Shown here in pieces: positions 1 to 13,192 of a DNA stretch of 64,000 bases (the first letter of the stretch is position 1; every line of letters begins with the position of its first letter). The notes beneath the pieces were generated by a model. That model saw nothing but the letters and a program-made list of their open reading frames with translations. It was not told the origin of the DNA and made no database searches. The translations under genes were made by a program, and so were the position numbers. Source of the DNA: Sipunculus nudus. Lineage: Eukaryota > Annelida > Sipuncula > Golfingiida > Sipunculidae. The stretch covers positions 35,465,558 to 35,529,557 of the forward strand of contig CM049310.1 in the NCBI GenBank assembly GCA_026874595.1, in the 5' to 3' direction.

Positions 1-18
1 AATGTATATATCATGTAG

Positions 19-126
19 CTCAGTGCAACCCGAACCCGTGCCAGAACGGCGGTCAGTGCTTACTCAGCGGCGGCAGCTACATATGTCAGTGTCCACAAGG
101 GTTCAGCGGACAGAACTGTCAAACCT
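19..126 (+). CDS. EGF exon 1 (phase 1-1, 108 nt)
   Basis: First exon in the window, between an acceptor ending TAG at 16-18 and the donor GTGAGT at 127. Six Cys; C3-C5 core [13 protein letters not shown]. It resembles EGF 6 and 12, so it is the remnant of a further upstream repeat block. Confidence 0.9.
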
Positions 127-1061
127 GTGAGTACATATATACTTCTGTTCTCACTAGTTTAGTAACATATTCATATTAAAAATGCAGCTTGTCTGTTATT
201 TACATGCACGCATATAGTCATTTCCTTCAGAACAAATTCCTTTAACACTATCTCTGAATGATTTTTCTGAGATTTTAAAGTGCTACAAGTTGATCTCCAT
301 TTGTCTTGATGCACATGGAAAGAACAGTTTTACGCTAGAATCAGTAAGAAATATGTATGTTTTACACATTCATACGATAATTCTGTCTTTTTATGCTATA
401 GCTCCGTGTAACCCGAATCCATGTCTGAACGGCGGACAGTGTGCCATCAACGGCGGCAGCTATGTATGTCAGTGTAATCAAGGTTACTCTGGCCAGAACT
501 GTCAGACTGGTGAGTTTTCTCACAACTACCCTAGCCCACTTATGTATTTTGTTTGTTTACATTAGTTGATTTTAACGCCCTATCAACGTGAGCTCCGATA
601 ATTCATCTCATATTTTAATTATCCAAACACAATGATTTAGTTACGCACTTCCTTGATTAATTATGATGGCCCGATCATATTCGAGAATGCCAAGAAGTTG
701 ATGTCTCTTGATGTACTTGCTTGATAGGAGAAAACTAAGGAAATAAAGCATAAATCGATGTAATACTAATGTTAAAATTTGGGAGAATCCTCTGAACCAT
801 TTTGGCACAGGCGGAAGCAAACGAAACCGAGAGACTATCGCATTATATACAGTGTCATCGCTTGGCAAATATTGATATTACGATTATGTAACAACAGGCA
901 TTTTGTTTGATCACTCTATGTTACCCGATTGAATTCAACATGTTTTAAAAAAATCTGCGTATGCAAATCTAAGAATACCTTCCCGTTCCTATACCAGTTG
1001 TTATGTTCTGAATTGCTGACAATATTTATACAAATATGTAACCTTTGACCTGATCAAGTTA

Positions 1062-1100
<39 letters not shown>

Positions 1101-4100
1101 TGCGAGATTTATAAAAGGTATATTTCTTTTGCAGGTGGTCAGACAAGTAAGTATAGTCAGCCATATACTATTATTCTTGAACTTTATTAACTCACTTACT
1201 TCTACATCTTTGCCTCAGGCGGATAGACTCGAAAGTGAATTTTTATTCTGAAATGTCAAGGTAAACCTTGTAATTTATCATTTCAGCCAAGCATCTTAAT
1301 ATAAAATGCTTTATTTTCTAATAAATATGTAAAATCCCAGAATGAACCTATTGATAATCAATAAGAAATAAACAGGTCATAAAACCTTCTTGGTGAACAC
1401 TTTTCAAAATACTTTGCTCACTTTTATTTCACGTGCCACGTACCAATGACTAGACAGCATTCTACCTATCGTGAAAATTGTCCTTTGTATGACATATACA
1501 GCAAATTCAGATTCCAGCAACTTGCATTATGAAAATAATAACATTTCATATTTGTATGCCAGATCCTTGTTACCCTAACCCTTGCCAAAACGGTGGCCAG
1601 TGTGCCATCAACGGTGGCACCTACTCATGCCAGTGTAAACAAGGCTACGGCGGGCAGAACTGTCAGAACAGTAAGGATGGTCTCTCTTGGTTAAATTTGG
1701 TTTGTTTCTTGGCACCTATCCACATTTCACATAAAGTTCCGGAATTATATAAAATTTTGATAGTTTGCCCATTTTTCTAGGGATATTCAGTCTCAGTATG
1801 ATATGACTGAATCAGTAAAGCTTGTTAACCTTGTTTGTTAGATAATTCGCTCAATGTTACAGTATATATGGGTATATATAGTAACATATGGGTGTGTGGT
1901 TGTATAATTTTCATTTCTAAGCAGATCTTGACCTGTTTTAATGAATAAAAGAGAATAGTGTTATTATCCTTATTAAATGGTACATTTAAATATTGTTTAT
2001 TATAAAAAATATCAATATCTAAATACTAAGACATTTTGATTCTTTATTAAGACATTTTCTAAAATGCTGACGGTTCTGATATTATATTGTCTTTATATTA
2101 CATGCCGGCGGAAATGTACTATCCCAGTGTCAATTAACCTTTAGCTTTACGTTATATCCATACTTTTTGTCTTGAAGGAAGAAAGGATTAATTTATTGCG
2201 TCCTTGTGTAATAAGATTTAACGCTTACTCTTTATCGTTAGCTCCATGCAACCCGAACCCATGCCAGAATGGAGGTCAGTGCTCCCAGAATGGTGGTAGT
2301 TATACATGTCAGTGTGCCAATGGATTCATCGGCCTAACATGTCAAACACGTAAGTGTCTGGTATATATGTCAATTAGTCTTTCGCCGTCATTTTAACATG
2401 GATGCCATGAAAATTTAGCCAGCTAAAATGTAAAACATATAACCAACATCTGTTTTACTGTAATAAGAATGTATATAAACTGAAACCTATGCATACTCTA
2501 CCTTGTTATAATGGGTTTGTCAAAAATTATCAGTTGGCTAAAGAACATTATTATTAGTCAAAGCATTTCATAGAACTATTTATGAAATCGAGCTAAAGGT
2601 GCTTTGTGGTACCACATATTAGTGGTTCATACCTTGAATATAGGTTAGGATTTGCAAGTGTTCCTGATAATTTTGGTAATCTTAGAGACGAGCTTCATCC
2701 TAGGGCCTACAGAATGTCAGGAAATTTTATCAGATATGACTCCGCGAATATTCGGTGTTAAACCTTGTCACATATGACCGACCCGAATCCTTCGGGTAAC
2801 ACATGTTCGGAGAAGGCGTATTAATAAGAACGTTTGCTTGTGTCAAAATCTATAATTGAAATGAGTCATGGATTATGGATACATGAACTATTCAACTATA
2901 TTAGTAACTTTTTCTTTTTAACAGCACAGACAAGTAAGTGCAATTTTTTTATTATATGAGAAATAGGAAGAATCTATACCTCTCGTATTTACCTTGCCCA
3001 CAGTCGAATGAGTGGGTGGATATTCTACAATAATCTTACCTCGTATCTCATACTCGGTGTTTGATGTTGTCTGTGTTAATAGATTTCTTTGCATGTTTCT
3101 GATTTCTTCTTTCCTCCTGAATATAAACACTATTGGACTGTATTTCTACCTCGCTGTCGTCTGATTCTGGGATAATCTCTATCTCGGAAGCACATCATGT
3201 GTCTATGTCCTCATCAACGGCAAGTAAATAATCCTAATGGTGTACTTAGAGATACATATTTGGGACAGTTGATGTAGGTTGGACCAAGTGTTGGTCCGCT
3301 CGAATTTATAGGAAAGGACGAATGTATAGGATACACATGTAGTGTACCTTAACACCAGTTTATTGAATGTTAAACTAATTCACTGTCAATTAATAAATTA
3401 GCTTAAAAGTGAGGGGTGATTTCTTCCCAAACGTCTACATAAAATGCCTTCTTTCCAAAAGGAATTTATTAGCGGAAAGGGTTCATAACATCAATTTTTA
3501 TCTGATTTTTGTAGACATTTGGTATATGCAAAACAACCCTATCGTGAAATAAAGCCCGCCTGCTTAAAAACGTTTATATAAAAATACAGCAGTCAAACAC
3601 AGGATGTGAAACGGGTTTACTTTGTCAATATCTAACAGATTCGGTGTGCAATTCAACATATTTTGCTAGAACATGTTTTACTTTCTCCTGTCCTTAATAA
3701 ATATGTTCACATTCGTTAATTTGACTTTATTTAGTGCTTCATAATACACCTTCCCTGCCATTCAACTTGTGTCTCTCAAACTGTGTCTTCGCACATTGAA
3801 TGTGTTTTCAAGTAGGGAGATATATTTATATTTATCATAGATCCTTGCAACCCGAGTCCGTGCCAGAACGGTGCACAGTGCTTTGCAAGTGGTACTAACT
3901 TCTTTTGCCAGTGTCAACAAGGATATAGCGGCCAGTACTGCCAGAGCTGTGAGTAACATGCTGTGTATAAGTATCATTATCTAGGGCTCTGAGCTGATGA
4001 GAGCCCAGTATATATATTGAAACCCCGGTCACTTGTTGAGCATGAAAGTCAGTTATTACAAGAGTTTCATATTGTCAAATGGACCAACCCTGTCCCTCAG

Positions 4101-4608
4101 ATGTAATATAACCTATCCCTTGTGTATTTGTGTATATTCCTGATATTATGCCCAGCGTTAACGTAAGGTGAGAACAGTTTGTATTAAAAGCCTCTGAAGA
4201 GCAACAAAATGAATTTGTCATATAAAGATTTGAGAAACTCGGTTATAAATGTGGCCAGAGTTATTCATAATAAATTTTTTATATTGCTACCTTAATAATA
4301 GAAAGAAGAAATTTTAAAGGTAAAATTGACTTAATAATGTTGCAGCTCAATGCAATCCGAATCCTTGTCAGAACGGTGGCCAGTGTACACTCAGCGGCGC
4401 GGGTTACGTATGTCAATGTCCTCAAGGCTTCACTGGTCAACAATGTCAGACCTGTACGTACAGATCTTCAATCAAGCATCAACTATTAAGCATGATTATT
4501 GTTAAATGATTTAATCCATAGTATCATCGGATACGGTATATATACATATATATATTCTATTATTACTAAATGTACGTTTCAAAATAAGTGTTATCACTTC
4601 TTATATAT

Positions 4609-4654
<46 letters not shown>

Positions 4655-7600
4655 TCGAACCTGTCTTAGTGGGCACCTCTATAAAGTGGGCACTTTGGGT
4701 AGTACCATTTTTTTCTTCTCCTTATTATGTTTAGCTAAAGTGGGCACCTCTATATTCTGTGAAGTGGGCACTATTTCCCCAGCTTATGTGGACACTTCAT
4801 CGATTTTCCCAGTTGGAAGTGTCTTCTTATTTAAACTTTAAGAGCTTTATTAATTGTGAATTTTTAATTATTAGTAATCAGAATAAGCACCAATAATTAA
4901 ATATTTATATATCAACTATCAATAATATTGATCAAACAGTTGAACAAAGGTCAGAGGTGTATTACTTTCTTATTGCATAATCATAATAATAGTCTTCTTG
5001 ATTCAAGGCTAGGCATGGGATACATGCATAATAATTAGACTACTTTAATGTGCCTGCACATGCTCTGGTCAGACCCCAGCCCAGACTGGCTGTTCCTGTG
5101 TTGTTTATAGCCAGCAGTAAATGCATCTCTCAGTAGCCATTCATACTGGATTGGTAGGCATACCTTGATTTGACAGTCGCTAGACTTTCTTATGTAAATG
5201 AAGCAAATGACTGCTATAATTAATACCATGAGTGGAAGCTCTGTTCATTTACCCAATTACTTGGTACTCTGAGATAAGGTAATAGGGTAAGGTTCCCCCA
5301 ACTCAGTGCAATGTTTACTTTGCAGTTGCACTTGATGATCAACACCAAACACTGGTCGTTGGCATGCATTCTGTGTCATATTCACTGTTACTGTCCACTT
5401 ATAAAATGTCAACACTATACTGATATATAACTTCAAAGATTTACCTGTTCACAGATTCTGAGAGTGGCTTGTCTTACAGAAAGTATGTAGAACAGTATGG
5501 TTTATCTAAGGATGCATTTGGACTTATCAAAATACTCGAAAGATTTAAATAACAGGATCAATGCTTGCAAATTATATTCATCGATATATGTTGTAACACA
5601 CACATAGACACACATACACACATATATATAACAGTTATAAATTGTTACTTATTAAACTTTGTTTAAAAACAGGAAGAATGTATATGCATCAAGTTAATTA
5701 ATGAAGTACTCTTTAAACTGGAGCAACTATAGTAATATTTTAAGGAATAGGTGGCAGCAGTGAATGTGGCAGCTATTACCTCCATATAGTGGGCACCTCT
5801 ATAAAGTTGGCAGTTCGGCCCAGTCCCAAGGGTGCCTACTTTATAGAGGTTCGACTGTATATATGTGTACGTTTCAAAATATGCACACTCACTTCAAATT
5901 CTAAAAAAAACGACGGTTCTCATCGATTAAAATATCTAAAAATGACAAGTTTCTTTAATATACCATGGAAAGACCTCTACTCATCTTTATCTTTCTATTA
6001 ATGTTATAGCTCCGTGCAACCCAAATCCCTGTCAGAATGGCGGCCAATGTGCTATCAATAGCGGCAGCTATGTCTGTAATTGCCCGCAAGGTTACACCGG
6101 TCAAAACTGTCAGACAAGTAAGTTGATTTACTTTTTATAATAACACTTGCCTCAATAAAGCAATGTCATATCGTAACAGTTTATTGTTCCTCGTATGCAA
6201 TTATAATGGTACATCAAGATGGTTTTCAAAGTCTTGTTACTATTTGTTGTCTCATATATATGGTCCTAATGGTAAAACAGTGGGCTGAAATTTTGTGTCA
6301 AAATGGCATTACAATCTTTTACAAAATTTTAAAGATGTCATCATTAGTGAGGAGAATTATTTTCGAGTCAATGATAACAATCTTATATATATTATACCCT
6401 TTTTACAGGTGTACAAACCGGTAAGATTACATACAATTTACCAGATCTTTTCGGTGCAAGGGGCTCTCAAAATCTCGTTTCATTTTCTGTTGGTTTTTAG
6501 GACATAAATTGTTTACACCTCATTCTGGAATATTTATCATTTACTTACATAGTGATAAACCGAAGCATTCGAATACTATATGGAGAATTAGATTAATTAT
6601 TTCCATCAACATGCTACCCCACATTCCTGCATAAAACTTGCCTTTTGGCTGATGTCTCACAAGTGTTGCTCCATTACTTCGTTTCTGTTCACGACTTACA
6701 ACAAGGCACACACATAATTATAGGTGGTAAGTTCTGATGTTCTTCCACTGATTATATATGTCCAACCGTTTATACGTCTTATATGTACTGACCAACACAT
6801 GGTTTGCTATATTGCAATGTAATGAAATATATAAAATAACGCCACTCTGGTGGCAAAGCCATGAACAATGCCCGGGTACATGTGCTCGAAGAAACAGTGT
6901 ATTTACTTGTTACACGATAATATTTGAAATATTAATATTTTTGTGGAGTGCAAATACGTGAAATATCTTTTTTGTTTTTCTTATAAGGATAATAGCTCCA
7001 TACGTAATTATTATCTGTTTGAATTTATTCCATTACATTTAATGTGTATTTACTGATTTAAAGTGACGCCGTGAAACGCACGTGTATTTGCATTAAACTC
7101 AGTGTCAAGGGAAAACTAGATTCTTATTTGCCATTTAGAATAGCAAAATGAATACAATGTTGTCCGCGGGAAAGCGATAAACAAAAGCTTTGGTTGATTT
7201 ATGACAGATATTCTTATTACCTACTAATGTATGTTGTTTCATTGAATCTCATTTATCGACAAATGGCTTGTGAGCATTGCTCACAAATTTGTTGGGGCAA
7301 TCTGTCTGCTTTGCTCAGGGGCAAAGGGTTCTCCCATTTACTTCAGGAACCAGTTCCACGTTAAGCTTTATCCATACCGGTTTTGGAGCTGCTTTACTGA
7401 TCCGATTATTTGCCTCATTTGCGAAAAGACTATATCGTCACGTATACTGTTGTATTGTTAGATCCATGCAACCCTAATCCATGTCAGAATGGTGGACAAT
7501 GTACAAACAACGGTGGAAGCTATACCTGTCAGTGTGCACAAGGATGGAGTGGACAGAACTGCCAGGACAGTAAGTTTCTTCCATCACACCTGATTGATTA

Positions 7601-10600
7601 ACAGCCTTTGAATGAATATATGATTGTATGAATAAACTCTGATTGCATGAGTAATTAAATTCATAACCAGAACATATTTCCAAATACCAAGGTAATATAA
7701 TAAAAACATGTGTTCAGTCATCATCTAAAACCATCCCCGTATGAAAAGTTCCATCAGTGAATTTTTACAATCATATAATGTTGCTGTTTTATTTATTAAA
7801 TTGTTATATGGTTTACTGTTTATTTATTAAAATATTCCTATCTGTCCAAACAGAGCAGCAAAGTAAGTACATGATTAAACACCCCATTTTTTATCCTATA
7901 TTTTCATATTAAATAAAATGGTGAGGGAAAGAAGATAATTGATCTTTACCTGTGCATGTCGTGGACAGCCTTTGCTGGTTTTGACACACTGGTGCATCAC
8001 AACTTCTATACTTAGCCTGTGATCTCTTGTTCCATCGGGCGGTAACCGTCCGCGGCCCCAGTTGTGCTCGGACATGACCGATACCAGAAAACATTGCTAT
8101 CCGAAAGCCTGCCCATCCATTTTTATTCCCTGGATGGTCCTGTATGAGTCGACGCTTCCAACTGTCAGATTCGAACCAACATCTTCTAGTGTATTAGTTA
8201 GGCACGATAAACATTGGCCATCCGGGACTGATCAATATTTATACTAATTAGCTTTTTTCATTTAGTTTTCCCTTTTAATCAGATTAACATGTTAATGTGA
8301 CTGTCTTGATATCCTTTTGGGCCTGGCAAGTTTTTAACAAAATCATTTTTCAGTTTTTTTTTCAATATTCTTTTTTGGTTGTAAGGTCATGTAAAAACAA
8401 CGCAGTACAGATCGCAACATGGAGGTTATGAAAAGCAAGAAGAAGCCATTTCTAATCTTACGTGATATGTGCGGTTATTCTTCACAACTTTTCACTTTTG
8501 ACTCCGAAGGCATTTTCAAACTTAATATTCGCAGGTTTGAATAAGCCAGCAACCTTTATGATTATATACATATTGCTACTCACAGGTTACATTTGGACAA
8601 ATTAATACTTTTTAATACACTTGCAACCTATATTTCAGTAGAAGGTATAAACATGTATCTGTGCTAAGTCTTATATGAATAGATACAATACATTAAACAC
8701 TGAGAGGAAATCTAACCTTTTTTTCTCACTCATTTAATAACATTTATGTGTCGATCATAATTTTGTGTTTTGGATGAAGAATGGCTTCTACAATTCAATT
8801 GTCTTCCTTCAGCTCCTTGCAACCCGAATCCATGCCAGAATGGCGGACAATGTGTTATCAACGGTGGCGGCTACACTTGTCAATGTAAACAAGGCTTCAG
8901 CGGCCAGAATTGCCAGAACAGTAAGTTTTGTTTTACGGCACAATTATGCCTGATAGCTGTCCGATACGGATTTACCATATTGAAATTAAGGTTGTTTGAA
9001 TTTAAGATACAATATTTGCATATAATATGTTGAAAGTGATATATAATATAATAATTTGTAATATTGCAGTATATTTTAGTTCTACAATGAAATTGGGGGC
9101 CTTATGTCTGCTCTAAAAAGATGAATGTTAATTAAACTTGTTAATGTATATTCTACGATATTATTATCGTTTCTGGTTCAATTAAACTCGCCTGACTCAT
9201 ACTCGCCAAGGCTATAAGATTTCCCTCCCGCTTTCTTTCTTACCGGCACAAATTATAATAATTACACCGTGTACATGTCTAATACATCTGGCACTGAATG
9301 CTGAGACCAATACGTCAAGAGTTCTGTAGATTTTTTTACTCGTATTTTCGTCCTTAGCGCCATGCAACCCAAACCCATGCCAGAATGGAGGCCAGTGCAC
9401 CCAGAATGGTGGTATCTACACCTGTCAATGTGCCAATGGATTTATCGGACTTAATTGTCAGACCCGTAAGTCTCTTTTAAGAATATATTTTACATTTAAC
9501 AAAAGAATGTTATTTGGGGCCTGATTGCAGTAAAATTGACATAAATACAATATCAATATCAGTACATTTTTAGATTATTATATAGCAGGAACGCTTGATT
9601 TGAGACATGGATATGTTCCAGTAATTGTTTCACATCAGGAAGCGAAATAAAGGCATTGTATGTAGTTCACAGACCAGTCTGATTAGGATTAAAATACAGG
9701 TAGGATCAGGTGTGTTGTTGGTTACGAGATTAGTGGTCTTAATATATTTACATTTAATATTATGACAAATACACATGATACTTCAGTCACAGTTCCGTAA
9801 TTCTTTATATTACACAGGCTGGACGGGAAATTCTTGCTGGCATATTCACACCATGTTGCTATCTAATTAAATCAGGTGCATGTGTTTCATAATTTATCCT
9901 TTTCTGTATTGGAAATGCATATATTTGTATAAAATATGTTACTGATATAGATGATGGATGTTATAGCTTATTAGATACTAACTGTAGCATTCTTACATAT
10001 ATATATTTTCATTTCAATAGCACAAACAAGTAAGTGTCATATTATTTACTTAGTGTGATTTCGCTTACTTAATAGACTCTTGATAGGATACCAATCTCAC
10101 TTTTCTTTTCACTATTTAACTTACCTTATGTAGAATAAAGCGATATGCATATAACACACTTTTTTCTTAAGTAACCATGACTGGCATAGTATACTTGCCT
10201 TCCTACTTCTGTGAATATTATATCTGCTCCAAGAATGAAAGTTAACTATTAAGCCAGATTACATCACTGTCTCCTTCAACTGGTCTTGCTGTACCCTGGG
10301 TAGACCAACGCGGAACACAATCACAGTTTAGCGTTTGAGAAATACAGGATGGGAAAGTGAATAGGATGAATGATGGCCGATGGTGAATGCAGAAACTATG
10401 GATTAAAGCGTAGCTTCATCAACATTCTATAATTACGATGAAAGTGATATAAAAGATACCAAGTTACTTTACCTCTTTTTCGGGTTATTCACAGATTATT
10501 AGTATATCGTGAGTCTACAAAATAAGGCGACGTGCTCGTAAGGCATTTGAATTATTGGTAGTTTTAATGTACTATATTGTCATAAAAGAACCGTTTTCAC

Positions 10601-13153
10601 AATTTTATTACAAAAATGCCATTTACCAAATTGAAAAAAGATATTAAGTAAATGATCATACCGAGGAAGCACCACGCTAACGTAATCCGATCGAATGTGG
10701 CAATCCTTTGTTCAGCTGATTTTGGATTTTCTTGTATTAAGCTCAGTTTCAATACACTCTCAAGTTATTTTAATATCATGTCTCTGAAGCCTGTCTTGCA
10801 TCACCATTATTGCATGTTCCTTGTGCACCCCCTTATTGCTATCAAATGTCTATGCCAGATCCTTGCAACCCAAGTCCATGCCAGAACGGTGCCCAGTGCT
10901 TTGCAAGTGGTACTAACTTCTTTTGCCAGTGTCAACAAGGATATAGCGGGCAGTACTGCCAGAACTGTAAGTTTGTTAAGTATTTTGTAGATATATATAT
11001 GCCCAAGAACACACATTTATATGTCTTTTTAAACAGCATGGATGCATTTGTTATGTTCAAATAACATAATTAATGCCACACCACGGTGTTTCATTACTGT
11101 CTCACTGACCAACCCTGTTCCACATGTCAATTATATATTTGTTGTTATTGCGGCTAGATAAATAAGAAAGCAGCCTGAGAATACATTCTGTGTCCGCATA
11201 TTATATGCATCTCTGTTACGTTGGTATTTTGCCATAGTATATATATACCGATAATGTATAGCTGTGGTTATGTAAATTAACTTTAATGTCCAGTGTGGAA
11301 CTAAGGTAACCCTTCAGTAAAAATCTCTGAAGAGCTGAATAATTTGAACATATAAAGATGAAAGAACCTTAGTTATACTAGTGGCCAGTGTGATTTGTGA
11401 TTTGTTTTGCACTTTCCTAAATGAAAACAAATAGAAATAAATTAATATACTTAGTACATTCTACAGCCCAGTGCAACCCGAATCCATGTCAGAATGGTGG
11501 CCAGTGCATCCTAAGCGGCGCGGGCTACGTATGCCAGTGTGCTCAAGGCTTCACTGGTCAAAACTGTCAGACCTGTAAGTTTAACCTTCTCATTAACTAT
11601 CATAGTTAGGTTTTTTTAACACACACGTACACCAGTTTATATATAATATATATATTATAATAATATTTTAATTATTATAATAATAATATATTTATATATT
11701 TAATAATATAATTAATATTTTAATAAAATATAAATATATATGTCAATTATATATTTGTGTATTTAATTACTCGAGATTTTACTGTCAAGTGTAAATGTTA
11801 TCTTCACAGCTATTAAGTCCTATTTGCTGATTCAGCTTTGTCAGGACACTAACGACAATTTGTGGACATTTGTAGACATGTTTACACGGTTCATCCTGTG
11901 ATTAAAAAGTACTTCTCTTAAGAATTACATTGACGGACTCCTATGTGTATTTTTTATGTCACAGCTCCATGCAACCCGAATCCATGCCAGAATGGCGGCC
12001 AGTGTGCCATCAACGGTGGCAGCTATGTCTGTAATTGCCCTCAAGGATACACTGGCACGAACTGTCAGACACGTAAGTAAATATTGCCATTTTACACTAC
12101 AAAAAGTTAACCCAACTGAAAGCTTCATGTTACACCCTTGCCTGCGTGTTGTGCAGTTAAAATATTATATAGTTTATACAATTTTATAAAACTTCAACAT
12201 TTGCACATAGTACTAGAACTGAATTATCTTTGTCTTTTCTGTGGATGGTTACAATTTATTTCACCGATATATCATGGTCTTTTTATGGAGAGGTATAATT
12301 TATTTCATTTTATTCACTTTTGACAGGTGTCCAAACGGGTAAGCTAAGAAACACTTGACCAAAACATCTCGGTGACGTGAGCTTTCATTGAACCTCTCTT
12401 CCATTTAAAGACACATTAAATGGTTTCAAGTAGTTATTTCCTTTTACGTTTATAACACCTTCATAATTTTGACTAGGATAAATAGGTTATTTAAACAGAA
12501 AGGGGAATTTTAATTTTCTATCCAGCTTGCTTCCCACCATGCTTGCTTATTACCTGTTTTTTTCTTATTACCTCGATCATCATAATCTTCAATTTCATCA
12601 GTTACATATAATATGAAACGATGATAATTTAGTTCCCATTTAATATCTGTATATAGGCATAGACTTTGACTGAGATAACATTCTAATTACATTAACAACT
12701 TTCTCTTGGCATTTTTGTGCCCATGATGACAAACATAGGACGTAACCTGTCTTAGGAAAAGAATAAAATGTAGCCCCCGTTTGGGAAAAAAATCGTATTA
12801 GTGGTCACATTATGTTGGTTTAAAATATACCTTAATCTTGACATGCCTATTCCTATGTGATGTACCACTGAACCAAACACAGTAGAGGAAAACTGTACCT
12901 GCTTCGCCCTGGGGTAATCGATACTCTTCTCATTAACCGTCTCTCAAGCGATTTTCCTCACTGATGCCCGCTTGTTCAACTTGTGTCTTCCTTGCATCTC
13001 ATAACCGATTTGGGCAGTTCTGTTGCTGTATTCTTATTTTTTTCTTTTTTTGCTATTCAAAATATTGTCTATTTAATGTAACGAGCTCCGAAATATGAAA
13101 ATCTAGTAAAGTAATTTTTATATTATATGGTGTATTCTCTAATTGTTAATAAA

Positions 13154-13192
<39 letters not shown>

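Noticed and set aside
10807-11016. Minus-strand frames opposite EGF exons (also near 3762, 21097, 26083)
   Set aside because: They are antisense shadows of the EGF exons and end with them.
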